This document shows, in pieces, positions 26,335 to 34,946 of a stretch of DNA of 64,000 nucleotides (position 1 is its first letter; every line of letters begins with the position of its first letter). Where the stretch lies: contig CANKYF010000004.1 of assembly GCA_947487895.1 (NCBI GenBank), positions 124,001-188,000 on the forward strand, written 5' to 3'. The notes beneath the pieces are model-generated. The model saw only the letters and a list, made by a program, of their open reading frames with translations. It was not told where the DNA came from and made no database searches. The position numbers and the translations under genes were made by a program. The DNA comes from an uncultured Flavobacteriaceae bacterium (lineage in GTDB: Bacteria; Bacteroidota; Bacteroidia; Flavobacteriales; Flavobacteriaceae).

Positions 26335-29115
26335 TTATTCTAATCTAATATCATCAAAGTAATACGTCTCTTCAGAACTTGTAAGTTCTCCATCCGTATT
26401 TTCTGGGTTATCGGGCTTTATAACTAATTGATTAACTCCTGTATTATTTCCTGGTACTCCTGTAAACACCACCTCTACTTCTGTCCAGGTATTAGCTTCT
26501 GTTACAGTTCTATATTGTGGTGGTGGGTTTCCTGAATCTGGAGATTGCGGGTCGTTATTTACTTCAAACTTGAAAACAGTATTCGCTTTTGAAGAATAAA
26601 TTTTGAATTTGAATGTTTTAGTTACATCTAAGCTACTCTCAAATTTATTCTGTAATCCTGCCCATCTGTTTGTACCATTCGCTTTCACAACCTTCATTAC
26701 ATTATCTGAAGTGTTTATGCCTGATTTTGATGGGTTTTCAGCCAATTCTGTTGTAATACTTCCACCGTCAGTAAATGTTGAAATAAAAGATTCACATCCT
26801 TCAAAATCCATTGGAAGACTGGTTGCTGCCACTACTTCTCCTGTACAACCGCCGTCGCCTGATCCGCCGGTACCGCCTCCGCCACCAGAGCCACCTCCAT
26901 CAGTAACTTTGGTTATATCATCTATATAAAGAGAACCAGTGTTTGGCTTAGTACCTGTTTGATCTCCTACATCAGGACGAACTAATACTCTGTTTACTCC
27001 ACTTGGAATGTTTGCTAATGTAAATGTTAGTTCTACCCACTCATTGGCAGTAGAAATTTCTTGTACTGCACCAACAGGAGCATTTGTTCCATCTACTTCT
27101 ATTTGAAATAATACATTAGTTGGCGCTACAGTAGAATAGAATTTTGCTTTATAAACAGTAGTTGTTTCATCTAAACCGCTATCAAAGACAAATCCTATAC
27201 CGCCCCACCACTGGTTAGCATTGTTAAATGATGCTTCATACACATTAGCACTTGTGTTTATTCCTCCAGAAACAGGATTTGCAATTAATCCTCCTCCTGT
27301 TTCAAATTCTGAAGTAGTAATGCCTGCTAAATTGTTTTCAAAATTTAATATTACTTCTTCACTAGAACTTCCTCCTGAGCCACTACCTGAACCATATAAC
27401 ATGAAATCATCAAAGTAATAGGTGTCTGTGTTCTCTGCATTTAAATCAAAGAAAATAACAATCTTGTCAAATTTCCCACTATCTGCCGCATCAAAAGGGA
27501 ATGATAGTTCTTCCCAACCACTAGTGACAGAGGTTGTTAAGAATTTTTCAACATTATTTCCTGCATTACCTATCTCTTCTAATTTTATTCTCACTTCAGT
27601 ATTTGCCCTTGCAGACCATACTTTAATTTTTAATCCTGTGTTTGCATTGAAATCTAACTTAGCATCTAAGTCTATTTGATTATTATCCCACGGATTGTTT
27701 CCTAATTTTGTAATTTTCCCCACTTTACAAGATGCATTTACATCATTGCTGAAATCTGGATTATCAACCCACTCAAAGTCGCCTCCATCTTCAATAATAC
27801 TTGCTGTTGGATCTGCCATAAATGTTACGTTGAAATCTGCTGCAGAAAGCGATTGCATGGTTTCAGCTTCACAAGCTTCTCCAGTCACCTGCTCAATATC
27901 ATCTATATAAAAAGTTCCTGCTGCAGTACCTGGTCCATCTACAAATATGATCATGTCATTATAAGATGCTGTAGACGTATAATTAAATGTTAACTCTTCC
28001 CATCCTGAACCTGTATGATTCACATCAGCTTCTATAGGATCTTCTGTACCATCTTCAAACTTTAGTTTAATTGGTAGAGCTTGATCTGAGAATAACTTGA
28101 GTTTTACAGCATTATTTTCTGAAAAGTCTATAGCTGTATCTAAATTGAAGAATGCATTTTCCCAATTAGCACCTACATTAGTAATTTTCCCAACGTTGCT
28201 TTCTTCTGAATTAATTCCAGATAACTCAGGGTTATCAACTACTTCAAAAGATACATTTCCAACTATTTTTGTTGCATAATCTATACCATTACATTCAAAA
28301 TCTATTGGTAGTTCTAAGCTAGTTTGCGTACAAGGAATATCAGCAGAATCAATTTGCGAAATATCATCTATGTAAAACTTTCCTGAAGTTGTACCTGGTC
28401 CATCAACAAACATGGTAAATCTGTTATAGCTTGCAGCACTATCAAACGTAAAATACAGTGCTTCCCAACCAGTACCACCATGACTAGCTGTAGTTTCTAT
28501 TTCTGCATCTGTTCCTTCTTCTAACTTCAGTAATATATTTACTGCTTTATCAGACCAGAACAACACTTTTAAAGTCTTTAATGTTGATAAATTTAAAGGC
28601 GCACCTAAATCAATAAAAAAACCTTCCCATTCTGCACCAATATTGGTTATTTCTCCAACTTTTGAAGCATTGGCATTAGCTCCGGATGGATCAGGGTTAT
28701 CTACTACAGCAAATGCTGCACCTCCAAATGTAGAGGCATTATATTGTGTATTTTCTCCATCAAAAGAAATAGGTATTGTTGCTATTTCTGGTATTAAAAT
28801 GGTTATTTGGTCTTCAAAAGTATCTGACGCACCTGCTACATTCATTGCATTTAGAGTAACAGTATAAGTACCATTTTCATAAGCTTTTACCGGGTTAATT
28901 AAGGTTGATGTTTCTCCATCTCCAAAATTCCATTCATAAGTATTACCATTTTCTGATATATTAATGAAAGTAACTACGCCAGTATCTATATTAACGGTAT
29001 AGGTATAACCAGCTTCTACTTTAGGCAATACAGCATCATCATCTTCACAGCCTACTAATACTAGTGCCATGAATAGTATTGAAATATGTTTAATTATTTT
29101 AACAAATGTTTTCAT
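26335..29115 (-). CDS. Surface lipoprotein with PKD domain and five CBM-like repeats
   Basis: The 926-residue lipoprotein (lipobox LVLVGCEDDD) carries one PKD domain (about 35-110, with NTYEWNFGDGETS). Five beta-sandwich modules of 130-170 residues follow, each ending in a YYFDD or FYIDD strand: about 112-260, 265-415, 425-580, 590-740 and 765-926. Recurring features are VDNPxxSG near the start, SGWEELxFxF in the middle and FVDGPGT before the last strand. Modules 1 and 2 are the most alike. Ser/Gly linkers (near residues 580 and 750) separate modules 3, 4 and 5, and their GC-rich DNA stands out. No catalytic site was seen. It is probably a long, flexible beta-glucan-binding arm on the cell surface, placed 16 bp after the GH16 gene. 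Confidence 0.78.
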   Translation of the reverse strand: MKTFVKIIKHISILFMALVLVGCEDDDAVLPKVEAGYTYTVNIDTGVVTFINISENGNTYEWNFGDGETSTLINPVKAYENGTYTVTLNAMNVAGASDTFEDQITILIPEIATIPISFDGENTQYNASTFGGAAFAVVDNPDPSGANANASKVGEITNIGAEWEGFFIDLGAPLNLSTLKTLKVLFWSDKAVNILLKLEEGTDAEIETTASHGGTGWEALYFTFDSAASYNRFTMFVDGPGTTSGKFYIDDISQIDSADIPCTQTSLELPIDFECNGIDYATKIVGNVSFEVVDNPELSGINSEESNVGKITNVGANWENAFFNLDTAIDFSENNAVKLKLFSDQALPIKLKFEDGTEDPIEADVNHTGSGWEELTFNYTSTASYNDMIIFVDGPGTAAGTFYIDDIEQVTGEACEAETMQSLSAADFNVTFMADPTASIIEDGGDFEWVDNPDFSNDVNASCKVGKITKLGNNPWDNNQIDLDAKLDFNANTGLKIKVWSARANTEVRIKLEEIGNAGNNVEKFLTTSVTSGWEELSFPFDAADSGKFDKIVIFFDLNAENTDTYYFDDFMLYGSGSGSGGSSSEEVILNFENNLAGITTSEFETGGGLIANPVSGGINTSANVYEASFNNANQWWGGIGFVFDSGLDETTTVYKAKFYSTVAPTNVLFQIEVDGTNAPVGAVQEISTANEWVELTFTLANIPSGVNRVLVRPDVGDQTGTKPNTGSLYIDDITKVTDGGGSGGGGGTGGSGDGGCTGEVVAATSLPMDFEGCESFISTFTDGGSITTELAENPSKSGINTSDNVMKVVKANGTNRWAGLQNKFESSLDVTKTFKFKIYSSKANTVFKFEVNNDPQSPDSGNPPPQYRTVTEANTWTEVEVVFTGVPGNNTGVNQLVIKPDNPENTDGELTSSEETYYFDDIRLE

Positions 29116-29131
29116 GCTTCTTTATTTTGAA

Positions 29132-29977
29132 TTAGTTGTTTGTTTTATATACTCGTACATAATCTACAAGCATTGTTTGCGGAAATACTGTTTCTGCATT
29201 TGGTGATCCTGGTAAAGCTCCTCCAACAGCCACATTTAAAATAATGTAGAAAGGCCCTCGGTTAAATACCCATTCACCTGGCACATCATCTGGGGTTATT
29301 TGATTGTACAGTACATCATCTACATAATAGTTTATATAATCTGGACCCCATTCTATTCCAAAAATGTGGAATCCTGTATCAAATCTGTCATTCTCTAATA
29401 CATAGCCTTTACTAATAGATTCTCCACCAGAATATCCAGGACCATGTACTGTCCCAAACATTCTAGAAGGTTGGTCTCCTACATATTCCATAATATCTAT
29501 TTCACCAATATCTGGCCATATTTCTGAACCGTTAGAATCATCTCCTAGAAGCCAAAATGCTGGCCATATACCTTTTCCATAAGGCAATCTTATCCTAGCT
29601 TCAAAACGACCATAGGTTTGTTCGAATTTACCTCTAGTTAAGAGTCTTGCAGACGTATATGATGCTCCATTAAATTGTTCTTCTTTAGCTGTAATGATGA
29701 GTACACCATTTTGAACAGTAACATTCTCAGGGCGGTCTGTGTAGTATTGCAGTTCATTGTTTCCCCAACCATTTTCTCCTGTTCCAATATCAAATCCCCA
29801 AATTGACGAATCGATAGTTCCATCTACACTAAACTCGTCAGCCATGACCAGTTCTGTAAATGTAGCCACGGTTTGATTATCATCTGTTGCGCAGCCAGAT
29901 ATAGCAAAAAAGGACGCTATACAGAATACAAATACCATAATTTGCATCCCTATTTTATATGTATACTTATTATTCAT
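29132..29977 (-). CDS. GH16 laminarinase-type lipoprotein
   Basis: The 281-residue lipoprotein (lipobox FFAISGCATDD) has a GH16 beta-jelly-roll. The signature GEIDIMEYVG gives Glu159 (nucleophile), Asp161 and Glu164 (acid/base). Supporting motifs are FWLLGDD, GRFEARIRLPYGKGIWPAFW and VAVGGALPGSP near the end. This layout is that of the GH16_3-like beta-1,3-glucanases, which cut laminarin internally. With its lipid anchor it probably starts glucan breakdown at the cell surface. It is 31 bp downstream of an Ig/CBM lipoprotein and 16 bp upstream of the CBM-repeat lipoprotein. Confidence 0.9.
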   Translation of the reverse strand: MNNKYTYKIGMQIMVFVFCIASFFAISGCATDDNQTVATFTELVMADEFSVDGTIDSSIWGFDIGTGENGWGNNELQYYTDRPENVTVQNGVLIITAKEEQFNGASYTSARLLTRGKFEQTYGRFEARIRLPYGKGIWPAFWLLGDDSNGSEIWPDIGEIDIMEYVGDQPSRMFGTVHGPGYSGGESISKGYVLENDRFDTGFHIFGIEWGPDYINYYVDDVLYNQITPDDVPGEWVFNRGPFYIILNVAVGGALPGSPNAETVFPQTMLVDYVRVYKTNN

Positions 29978-30008
29978 CTTAGTTTATTTTTTAATTTATG
30001 TTGTCTAT

Positions 30009-31436
30009 CTATTCTGAGTAGAAGTATATATTATCTAGTATAAAATCTGGTCCACCCACTAATATCAAAGCTCCTAAATTGTTCTTTTGTGCTGCTATGT
30101 CTCCACTTAAAGGAATCTCAACAGATGTCCAAGCTCCTGCTGTTAAACCAGACACTGTAAACCTGAAATCTTTATCATCTCCATCAGGAAAGCCTGTAAA
30201 AACATTTGTTTCTATTTCTCCATTAGCGCCAATATCTCTTATTTGTATTTCAAAACTTGTACTTGCTTGTTGTGTATAAACATCTACATGAAGATGAGAT
30301 AGTGCAGAGGCATCAACTGTATTATTAAAAATGATTCCTGTAAAGTTGTTATTGGTATATATTTGAACGCTATTACCATTTAAATTGGCTTGTGCAGTTT
30401 GTGTTGATGATCCGCCAAAACCAGGATTAAAATTACTTTCTGTTACGTCTGTATAGGCATCACTAAATATAGATTTTACATTTTCTGCTGGTCTTGTTGG
30501 CACTGGAGATTCTGCTAAATCTCCACTTGATGTTACTTCTAAAGATCCCTGGGCTAAAACACCATTTAAAGATGCTGTAACAGATGCTGTACCTTCACCT
30601 AGTATAGTAATTAATCCGTTTTCATTAACTGAAGCTATACTTGGGTTTGAAGATGTAAATTCAAAGAAAGCTGGTGTAGTATTTACCGATATATTTCTTC
30701 CATTCACATTGAAGGTTTGGGTTAATCCGCTAGCTGCTAAATCAATTTGACTTCCATTAAAAGACTGTTGTTCTAAATCTTGTCCGTTCAAAATAACAGG
30801 TTGTGGTTGTGCCACGGTTCCTAATTTTTCAAACTTAACCTCATCCATCCAAAAAGTATATCCAACTTCCGCTCCTAAAGAGCCAATACCTCCTGCTGCA
30901 TACCTTAATAGCCCTCTTTCTTGAATTAGTTTAGAAGCATCAGGGATTGGGACTACATATTTTACCCAATTTGTAGTTAAATCTAGATTAGTTCTAGTAG
31001 TCACAAATTTGTTTTCACCAAAATCTTCTCCAAAGCCTACTTCTCCTATGGTTACAGCTTGAGAGGCTTTTGCCCAAAATGTCAATGCATCATAACCTGA
31101 TAAATCTCTACCTGAACCATCGCCATCAATTCTAAAAATAGCTCCTGCAAAATTACCATCTGGATCATTTGCATTTGGCACATCAAATCTCATAGAGGCA
31201 TTACCTTCATAACTTACCTGATTATCTACAGTCCAAGCTGTTGCTTTTGATCCGTTGTATGGGAAATAAAAGTTAGTTCCCAATCCTACAGGTGTATCTG
31301 TAAATATCTCAGCTGTTGCTGGAAATGATGCAAATACTGCTTCATCTGAAAGTTCTCTTTCACAACTTACTGTTATTGTAAAGATGAGCCCTAAAAGAAA
31401 GGTCATTTTTCTATATGTGAATATTATATTTTTCAT
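30009..31436 (-). CDS. Glycan-binding lipoprotein with Ig-like (BIG2) and CBM-like domains
   Basis: The reading frame is open from 31514, but the ATG at 31436 is preferred. It puts a lipoprotein signal (FLLGLIFTITVSCERE) at the N-terminus and removes overlap with the upstream gene. The resulting 475 residues contain a first beta-sandwich (about 30-200, with YEGNASMRFDVPN and GYTFWMDEVKFEK), a bacterial Ig-like 2 domain (about 215-310, with ASVNENGLITILGEGTASVTA) and a C-terminal module ending DFILDNIYFYSE. The last part resembles the second domain of the 15808-17166 protein. No enzyme motif was found. It is probably a surface beta-glucan-binding protein in the same operon as GH16. Confidence 0.75.
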   Translation of the reverse strand: MKNIIFTYRKMTFLLGLIFTITVSCERELSDEAVFASFPATAEIFTDTPVGLGTNFYFPYNGSKATAWTVDNQVSYEGNASMRFDVPNANDPDGNFAGAIFRIDGDGSGRDLSGYDALTFWAKASQAVTIGEVGFGEDFGENKFVTTRTNLDLTTNWVKYVVPIPDASKLIQERGLLRYAAGGIGSLGAEVGYTFWMDEVKFEKLGTVAQPQPVILNGQDLEQQSFNGSQIDLAASGLTQTFNVNGRNISVNTTPAFFEFTSSNPSIASVNENGLITILGEGTASVTASLNGVLAQGSLEVTSSGDLAESPVPTRPAENVKSIFSDAYTDVTESNFNPGFGGSSTQTAQANLNGNSVQIYTNNNFTGIIFNNTVDASALSHLHVDVYTQQASTSFEIQIRDIGANGEIETNVFTGFPDGDDKDFRFTVSGLTAGAWTSVEIPLSGDIAAQKNNLGALILVGGPDFILDNIYFYSE

Positions 31437-31449
31437 CTTATTCTTAATT

Positions 31450-34400
31450 TTATTTGCCAATATTGATGTGTACATACGTTCTAATCTCCCATTCGCTTCC
31501 GTTACCAAATCCAACAGGACTCACTGTAGGTACTGCGGGAAATGTATTTGGGGGCACTGCATTAGGTGAATATCTTGGTGAAAATTGGTCTAATGAACGC
31601 CAAGTACCTCTAATTCCTATTTTAGTATCAGGAAGGATAAACCAGTCTGGTTTTCCTAATGATGTAGAAATATCTATCATGTTTTGAACAGGGAATGTTA
31701 AGTTGAAATCTCGATGGTAATCAAATGGTCCCCAATCGTTTACTTTAAACCCTAATTCAACTTTCCATTTTCTGTATATCATTTTTATATCTGCACCAAA
31801 ACGTTCAATAGTTCTATCACTATCTCCATTGGCTTGACCATTACCTCCGTAAAAGGTTCCTATAATACCCAAATCTCGATGCACTTTAGATACTACGCGA
31901 GAATTAATCTCCCATAAATCTTGTGCTGGCGCTGAATTAGGAAAGGCAAAAAATGTACGGTTGGCTAAAAACCCAATGTGAGCATCTTGAGCCGTAGGGT
32001 GATGTTTGTAAACAAACCCTAAATTGAATGCAAATTTCGCATCTTCTGCTCGGTCATTATCCCATTCGTAAAACCAAGAACCTGGTGTAGGATCATAGGT
32101 TAGTAATAACTCTCCTGCTGTTGTTTCTCTATTACCTCTTACTGCAAATGGATCATCTATAAAATTTCTTAATCTACCAGGTGCATTCACATCATTTGGC
32201 ATAGGGTCTACCAATGGTTTTTGCCATAAAAAGTTAGGAGCAATTTGCCATTTCCCTGTTGAAACTGTAAAACCTGTTAGAATGTTGGTTTGGTTACCAC
32301 TTCCTGAATCTTTAAGTTTCCATCCTGTAAAAGTTCTTGTTGCATCTGCGCCTCCAGAGGCCACTAATCCCATATATGCTGCTTGAGCATAGAAATTAAA
32401 TGCGCCACCTTCATACATGAGCTTTACTTTTCCACCCCAGTTATCATCTGAGTTTATTTTATCTTCATATACCACATAGTTTCCTGGACCTCCAGTTACA
32501 TCTTGGAATGAGCTACCATTTAAAGGACTGCCTCCCCAGATACCTCCTAAAGAAATACCAAACTTGCCAAACTCACGTTCTAAGGCTATGGTAGCTCTTT
32601 CTGTTGGCCAAGGGGGGATTACACCACTTCGTACCTGATTAGCATTTAAAAATCGTAGTCCATTATCATCAAATTCTAAGCTCGTATCTAAATCTCTATG
32701 ATAAATACCCGTAATGTCCCAATGCTTAAAATGAGTTCTGTATTTTAATAATACTGTTGGATTTGCACCCCACCATAATTGCGGCCCAAAAGCTGCTTTC
32801 AGTCCTTTTAAGGCTTTTTTACCATCTACCTCTACCCCTAGAATTTCTCCATTATATATGTCTAGGTTAGGCCCGTAATTAGCTTCTGGATATAAACCAA
32901 AGAAATCGCCTTCATATCCCCAGTGGTAATGACCAGTTCTATAGAATCCTCTAACATCTGCTACTTTAGTATTCCATTCAAATTCAGCATTGTACACCCG
33001 TAATCTGTTATTATCTGTAATAATAACGTCTTCTCCCTGAGCATTTCGAACAGTTATTGGTCTTCCAACATTTTCATAAAAAATCTCATTTATAGGGTTT
33101 TGTGCAACATTTCCCAGTATGTTTAAATTAACTTCAGCCTTCATATTTGAAGCAGGTTTACCTTCTACACCAACGTAATAAGATTGCATGTGATCAAACC
33201 CTAACTGATTTGGGAATGCTTGTTCATCTGGATTTGCAGTATCTGGGGTTGTTATTAAAGAACCTCCAGTACTAAATGTGGTAAACTCAGCTCTTAATCT
33301 GCTTAATTTAATTTTGCCTCTATCTTTAGCATCAAGAGCAGCTTTATCACCACGAGCTCTTAATACAGCATCCATTAAGTTGATACTATTAAAATAATTT
33401 TGAAGGAAACCTGCGTTTACATCTTCTCCGTAAGGGTTTAATTGGTGTGCTTCTTTTAAAGCATAATACGCAGCACGTGGATATAAATCATACAATCCTC
33501 TAGCACTAGTTGGGCCTTTGGCACAAATACCAAACCATTCTTCATTCATATTATTTTCACCAGGTGCTAAATCTATAGCATATCCCCCATTGGCCCATGA
33601 GGCATTATTATCATGTACATCTGCATTTTCTCTTTTATCAAAACCATATTTCCACCATCCGTCACTGAACTGAAATGTAAACCCTCCTATTGAGTTTTCA
33701 GCTTTTCCTAAACCTGCAGCATTTGCATAAATTTCTCGCCAATTCTCTACCATGTAATAGGCTTGAGATTTTTGATCTTCTTTATTCTCTATTGCATTGT
33801 ATGCATCTGCCCCAAACTCAGTAAACATTATAGGTTTATCCAATTTCTTTTTTACAACATCAAACATATCTGTGAAAGATGGCCCTCTATAAGAGTTAAC
33901 TCCATATATATCAACATCTTTACATTCGTCTGCTACAATATCAATGAATAAGACATCTCCATTACAAATAGCTACTGGATGTGAATCATCAATACCTTTC
34001 ATAATCTTTGCCGCCTTATTCATTAGTTTATACATAGGTCTTCCTCGGCTTTCCCCAATAAAGTTTATTCTCCCTTCATCATCTGGAAAATCTTCTGTTT
34101 CTGCACCTGCCCAGAATAAACCATAGTTATTTTCATTTCCTAAGAGATACAGTAATAGTCCTGGTGTATTTTTATATTCTGAGACTAATGTCTTAACCTC
34201 ATTCAATAAATATTCTTCGGTATACGGATCATCATAAATCGTTACTGGTGTCCAAACTCCCTTTAATGTTAAACCATATCTACCAAAGGAGTGATTTAAC
34301 ATGGTATAGATTCCGTAATTTTCGTAGATATACTTAATCCATTTAGCTGGCACACCTGTGTATTGCCTTATAACATTAACATTCATGTTTCTTAGTAAGG

Positions 34401-34647
34401 ACATTTCTGTGTCTAATCCTGCCTTAATAACATCATCAGATTTTTTCCAAAAATTAGCATTCACGGTATTTGTTCCAATTGGGATGTAATCCCAATTCAT
34501 ACCGTTCATCATGAAGTTTTTTCCATTTACAACCAGTTTATGCCCATCATCATTACTTACTATTTGCACCTTATCTGTTTGTGCAAATAGAGCGAATGAG
34601 CATAGAAAAAAGGTTAATTTGAGAAAGTGTTTTTTCATTACATTCAT
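31450..34647 (-). CDS. Glycosidase-like TIM barrel fused to predicted outer-membrane beta-barrel
   Basis: The 1065-residue protein has a signal peptide (FFLCSFALFAQ). Residues about 30-400 are a clan-A-like glycosidase barrel related to the GH2 catalytic domain: FMMNGMNWDYIP, LLLYLLGNENNYGLFW with Glu172 as candidate acid/base, and KPIMFTEFGADAYN with Glu277 as candidate nucleophile. From about residue 440 to the end there is no known CAZyme domain. Instead a series of amphipathic, alternating strands rich in Gly and aromatics (GKVKLMYEGGAFNFYAQAAY, ADIKMIYRKWKVELGFKV, WEIRTYVHINIGK) looks like an outer-membrane beta-barrel. It is the first gene of the laminarin operon. The likely role is surface glucan or oligosaccharide processing coupled to a membrane pore or anchor. 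Enzyme specificity is unknown. Confidence 0.68.
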   Translation of the reverse strand: MNVMKKHFLKLTFFLCSFALFAQTDKVQIVSNDDGHKLVVNGKNFMMNGMNWDYIPIGTNTVNANFWKKSDDVIKAGLDTEMSLLRNMNVNVIRQYTGVPAKWIKYIYENYGIYTMLNHSFGRYGLTLKGVWTPVTIYDDPYTEEYLLNEVKTLVSEYKNTPGLLLYLLGNENNYGLFWAGAETEDFPDDEGRINFIGESRGRPMYKLMNKAAKIMKGIDDSHPVAICNGDVLFIDIVADECKDVDIYGVNSYRGPSFTDMFDVVKKKLDKPIMFTEFGADAYNAIENKEDQKSQAYYMVENWREIYANAAGLGKAENSIGGFTFQFSDGWWKYGFDKRENADVHDNNASWANGGYAIDLAPGENNMNEEWFGICAKGPTSARGLYDLYPRAAYYALKEAHQLNPYGEDVNAGFLQNYFNSINLMDAVLRARGDKAALDAKDRGKIKLSRLRAEFTTFSTGGSLITTPDTANPDEQAFPNQLGFDHMQSYYVGVEGKPASNMKAEVNLNILGNVAQNPINEIFYENVGRPITVRNAQGEDVIITDNNRLRVYNAEFEWNTKVADVRGFYRTGHYHWGYEGDFFGLYPEANYGPNLDIYNGEILGVEVDGKKALKGLKAAFGPQLWWGANPTVLLKYRTHFKHWDITGIYHRDLDTSLEFDDNGLRFLNANQVRSGVIPPWPTERATIALEREFGKFGISLGGIWGGSPLNGSSFQDVTGGPGNYVVYEDKINSDDNWGGKVKLMYEGGAFNFYAQAAYMGLVASGGADATRTFTGWKLKDSGSGNQTNILTGFTVSTGKWQIAPNFLWQKPLVDPMPNDVNAPGRLRNFIDDPFAVRGNRETTAGELLLTYDPTPGSWFYEWDNDRAEDAKFAFNLGFVYKHHPTAQDAHIGFLANRTFFAFPNSAPAQDLWEINSRVVSKVHRDLGIIGTFYGGNGQANGDSDRTIERFGADIKMIYRKWKVELGFKVNDWGPFDYHRDFNLTFPVQNMIDISTSLGKPDWFILPDTKIGIRGTWRSLDQFSPRYSPNAVPPNTFPAVPTVSPVGFGNGSEWEIRTYVHINIGK

Positions 34648-34782
34648 AATTAAATATGTGTATTAGTTTAGTTTTATTATTACTGTACTTAGTAATACTT
34701 TGTCTAGAGGTAATTAACTCACGTAAGAATTGGTAGTGTAAACTTACTTGGTAAAATTGTTAAAACGGCATTTTTTACCGCA

Positions 34783-34798
34783 ACAAAAAACATACATC
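34783..34798 (-). promoter_or_regulatory. Promoter motif of laminarin operon, shared with 17252-17267
   Basis: ACAAAAAACATACATC repeats the 16-mer found before the CBM gene. It lies 135 bp before the first operon gene, inside the 299-bp gap 34648-34946, which has no gene. The minus-strand reading contains TATGTTTT, like a -7 box. ATGTTGTGGT at 34903-34912 is also shared with 17392-17401. Confidence 0.5.
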
Positions 34799-34861
34799 AT
34801 AAAAAAATAACTGTTTTTTTATCAAAAACCTAAAAAATAAGATGTTTGAGCGGTTTTTTCG

Positions 34862-34894
34862 TTAACTGATTTTTTTGATTAAAAAATTAGTTAA
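34862..34894 (-). terminator. AT-rich inverted repeat after regulator gene
   Basis: TTAACTGATTTTTT (from 34862) and AAAAAATTAGTTAA (to 34894) form a 14-bp stem with one G-T type mismatch, about 50 bp after the regulator stop codon. It may terminate the regulator transcript, but it lacks a clean T-tract on the minus strand. Confidence 0.35.
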
Positions 34895-34946
34895 AAACAC
34901 TCATGTTGTGGTATTGTATAGGTGACTTATTGCTATGTTGAGGTAA

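Noticed and set aside
26335-29115. Repeat array similar to CRISPR
   Set aside because: The repeats are long, diverged protein modules in one open frame and not short identical direct repeats with unique spacers.
31437-31514. N-terminal extension of the Ig/CBM lipoprotein
   Set aside because: The extension overlaps the end of the upstream gene and would bury the lipoprotein signal. The ATG at 31436 is more plausible.
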